Shown in pieces: positions 5,763 through 6,511 of a stretch of 6,511 nt of DNA; the stretch's first letter is position 1; each line of letters begins with the position of its first letter. Source of the stretch: Bacillota bacterium. GTDB lineage: Bacteria > Bacillota_A > Clostridia > DSM-8532. The position numbers and the translations under genes were made by a program. The notes under the pieces were generated by a model. The model worked only from the letters and a program-made list of their open reading frames with translations. It did not search any database and was not told the origin of the DNA. Where the stretch lies: NCBI GenBank assembly GCA_023424865.1, contig JAFADM010000113.1, positions 1-6,511 on the forward strand, read 5' to 3'.

Positions 5763-6368
5763 ATGTTTAAAGGGATAACGGGTTTTTTTATACGGAAGAA
5801 CGAGGACGGCGGAAAAAAGAAACCGTCTCCATTAGAAAATTTGGTCATAATTGTGGTACTAGGCGTAATAATCATCTTAGCAGGAGGTTTTTTTACACGA
5901 TCCAGCGACACGGAGGATACCTTTGGAAACAAAAATGGAAATTCTTCTTCCGGTTCGTCGGGTGTGGCAAGCCTGACGGAAACCGGCTATAACGGCCAGG
6001 AGGTGGTGTCCGATATTGAAAAGAGGCTGTCGGAGCTGCTTTCAAATGTGCAGGGTGCAGGTGTGGTAAGTGTCATGGTCTATGCGGACACAAGCAGCGA
6101 GGTTGTGCCTGCCTATAACAATCAACAGGAGACCAGAGAGGATGCCACAAACGGAGGAACCTCCTCCCAGTTAAGTGAAAACAAGGAACTGGCACTGTCG
6201 GGGGATGACACGCCCGTTGTGCTTAAGGTTATTATTCCACAGATACGGGGAGTCGTTGTGGTGGCGGAAGGGGCAGACGATCTTCTTGTTAAGGAACAGT
6301 TGAATAATGCGGTGTGTACTCTCTTGGGGATTCCTGAACACAGGGTACAGATCCTAAAGCATAAATAG
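5763..6368 (+). CDS. spoIIIAG: Stage III sporulation protein AG (channel ring subunit)
   Basis: The 201 residues comprise a basic N-terminus, one membrane segment (about 27-44), a Gly/Ser/Asn-rich linker (50-70) and a ring-building-motif domain (about 80-200). Visible parts are the helix VVSDIEKRLSELLSNVQGAG (81-100), the strand VVSVMVYADTS, an inserted hydrophilic stretch (about 109-150), the strand VVLKVIIP, the family motif RGVVVVAEGADD (162-173) and a final helix-strand ending GIPEHRVQILKHK. The inserted stretch corresponds to the beta-triangle insertion of SpoIIIAG, which forms the large ring in the intermembrane space. The ATG at 5763 has AAAGGAGG (5743-5750) 12 nt upstream. An in-frame GTG at 5739, adding 8 residues, has the weaker AAAGGG (5727-5732) and cannot be excluded. 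It lies 21 nt before spoIIIAH. Confidence 0.95.
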   Translation: MFKGITGFFIRKNEDGGKKKPSPLENLVIIVVLGVIIILAGGFFTRSSDTEDTFGNKNGNSSSGSSGVASLTETGYNGQEVVSDIEKRLSELLSNVQGAGVVSVMVYADTSSEVVPAYNNQQETREDATNGGTSSQLSENKELALSGDDTPVVLKVIIPQIRGVVVVAEGADDLLVKEQLNNAVCTLLGIPEHRVQILKHK

Positions 6369-6389
6369 TCGATATCGGGAGGGAATCGT

Positions 6390-6511
6390 ATGAGAAGGAA
6401 ACAGGTTATCGTATTAGGGCTGGTGCTGGTAATTATTGCAGTAGGCGTATTGCAGTACAACTACGGAGGAATCGGGGATTCCACCAATGTGGGGCTCCTT
6501 GACGGCGGTCT
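6390..6511 (+). CDS. spoIIIAH: Stage III sporulation protein AH, 5' part (runs off the window)
   Basis: GGGAGGG (6377-6383) stands 6 nt before the ATG at 6390, and 40 complete codons are open to the window edge. The protein starts MRRKQVIVLGLVLVIIAVGVLQY, a short basic end plus one membrane segment (about 5-22), then a hydrophilic stretch. This is the expected N-terminal architecture of SpoIIIAH, the mother-cell ring protein whose outer domain binds forespore SpoIIQ. The identity rests mainly on position after spoIIIAG and on the anchor, since the conserved C-terminal domain lies outside the window. Confidence 0.85.
   Translation, partial: MRRKQVIVLGLVLVIIAVGVLQYNYGGIGDSTNVGLLDGG

Overview
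The window carries the spoIIIA sporulation operon of an endospore-forming Firmicute, in the order spoIIIAA-AB-AC-AD-AE-AF-AG and the first 40 codons of spoIIIAH, all on the + strand. A separate gene for a membrane-anchored SurA/PrsA-like (parvulin-type) folding factor lies upstream. Purine-rich AGGAGG-like ribosome binding sites, a mid-range GC content and the style of the Spo proteins point to an anaerobic Clostridia lineage. Lachnospiraceae is my best guess, by inference only.

Layout. Positions 1-83 hold an ambiguous tail of an upstream gene. A good sigma-A-type promoter (TTGAAG, 17 nt, TATAAT; 52-80) overlaps it and is followed by a perfect 16-bp palindrome (95-110) in the leader of the folding-factor gene (140-1273). 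A strong intrinsic terminator (1327-1373) closes that unit. After a 127-nt leader without an obvious promoter, spoIIIAA (1501, or possibly 1546, to 2532) begins the operon. spoIIIAB starts inside spoIIIAA in another frame. Gaps of 137, 50 and 135 nt precede spoIIIAC, spoIIIAD and spoIIIAE. The distal genes AF, AG and AH follow at 40, 59 and 21 nt. No intrinsic terminator is visible inside the operon, and spoIIIAH continues past the window edge.

How the genes work together (established for Bacillus subtilis and inferred here by family): the eight SpoIIIA proteins are made in the mother cell and form a secretion-like complex in the membrane around the engulfed forespore. SpoIIIAA is the cytoplasmic ATPase. 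AB to AE are mostly integral membrane components. AF, AG and AH carry ring-building-type domains in the intermembrane space, and AH meets forespore SpoIIQ. The complex is needed for forespore integrity and late (sigma-G) gene expression.

I found no mobile element, CRISPR array, RNA gene or defence-like system. The window is a largely canonical sporulation locus. The points worth a second look are local: start-site choices, an out-of-frame overlap, long intra-operon gaps with hairpins and a shared 11-mer, and the palindrome downstream of the promoter.
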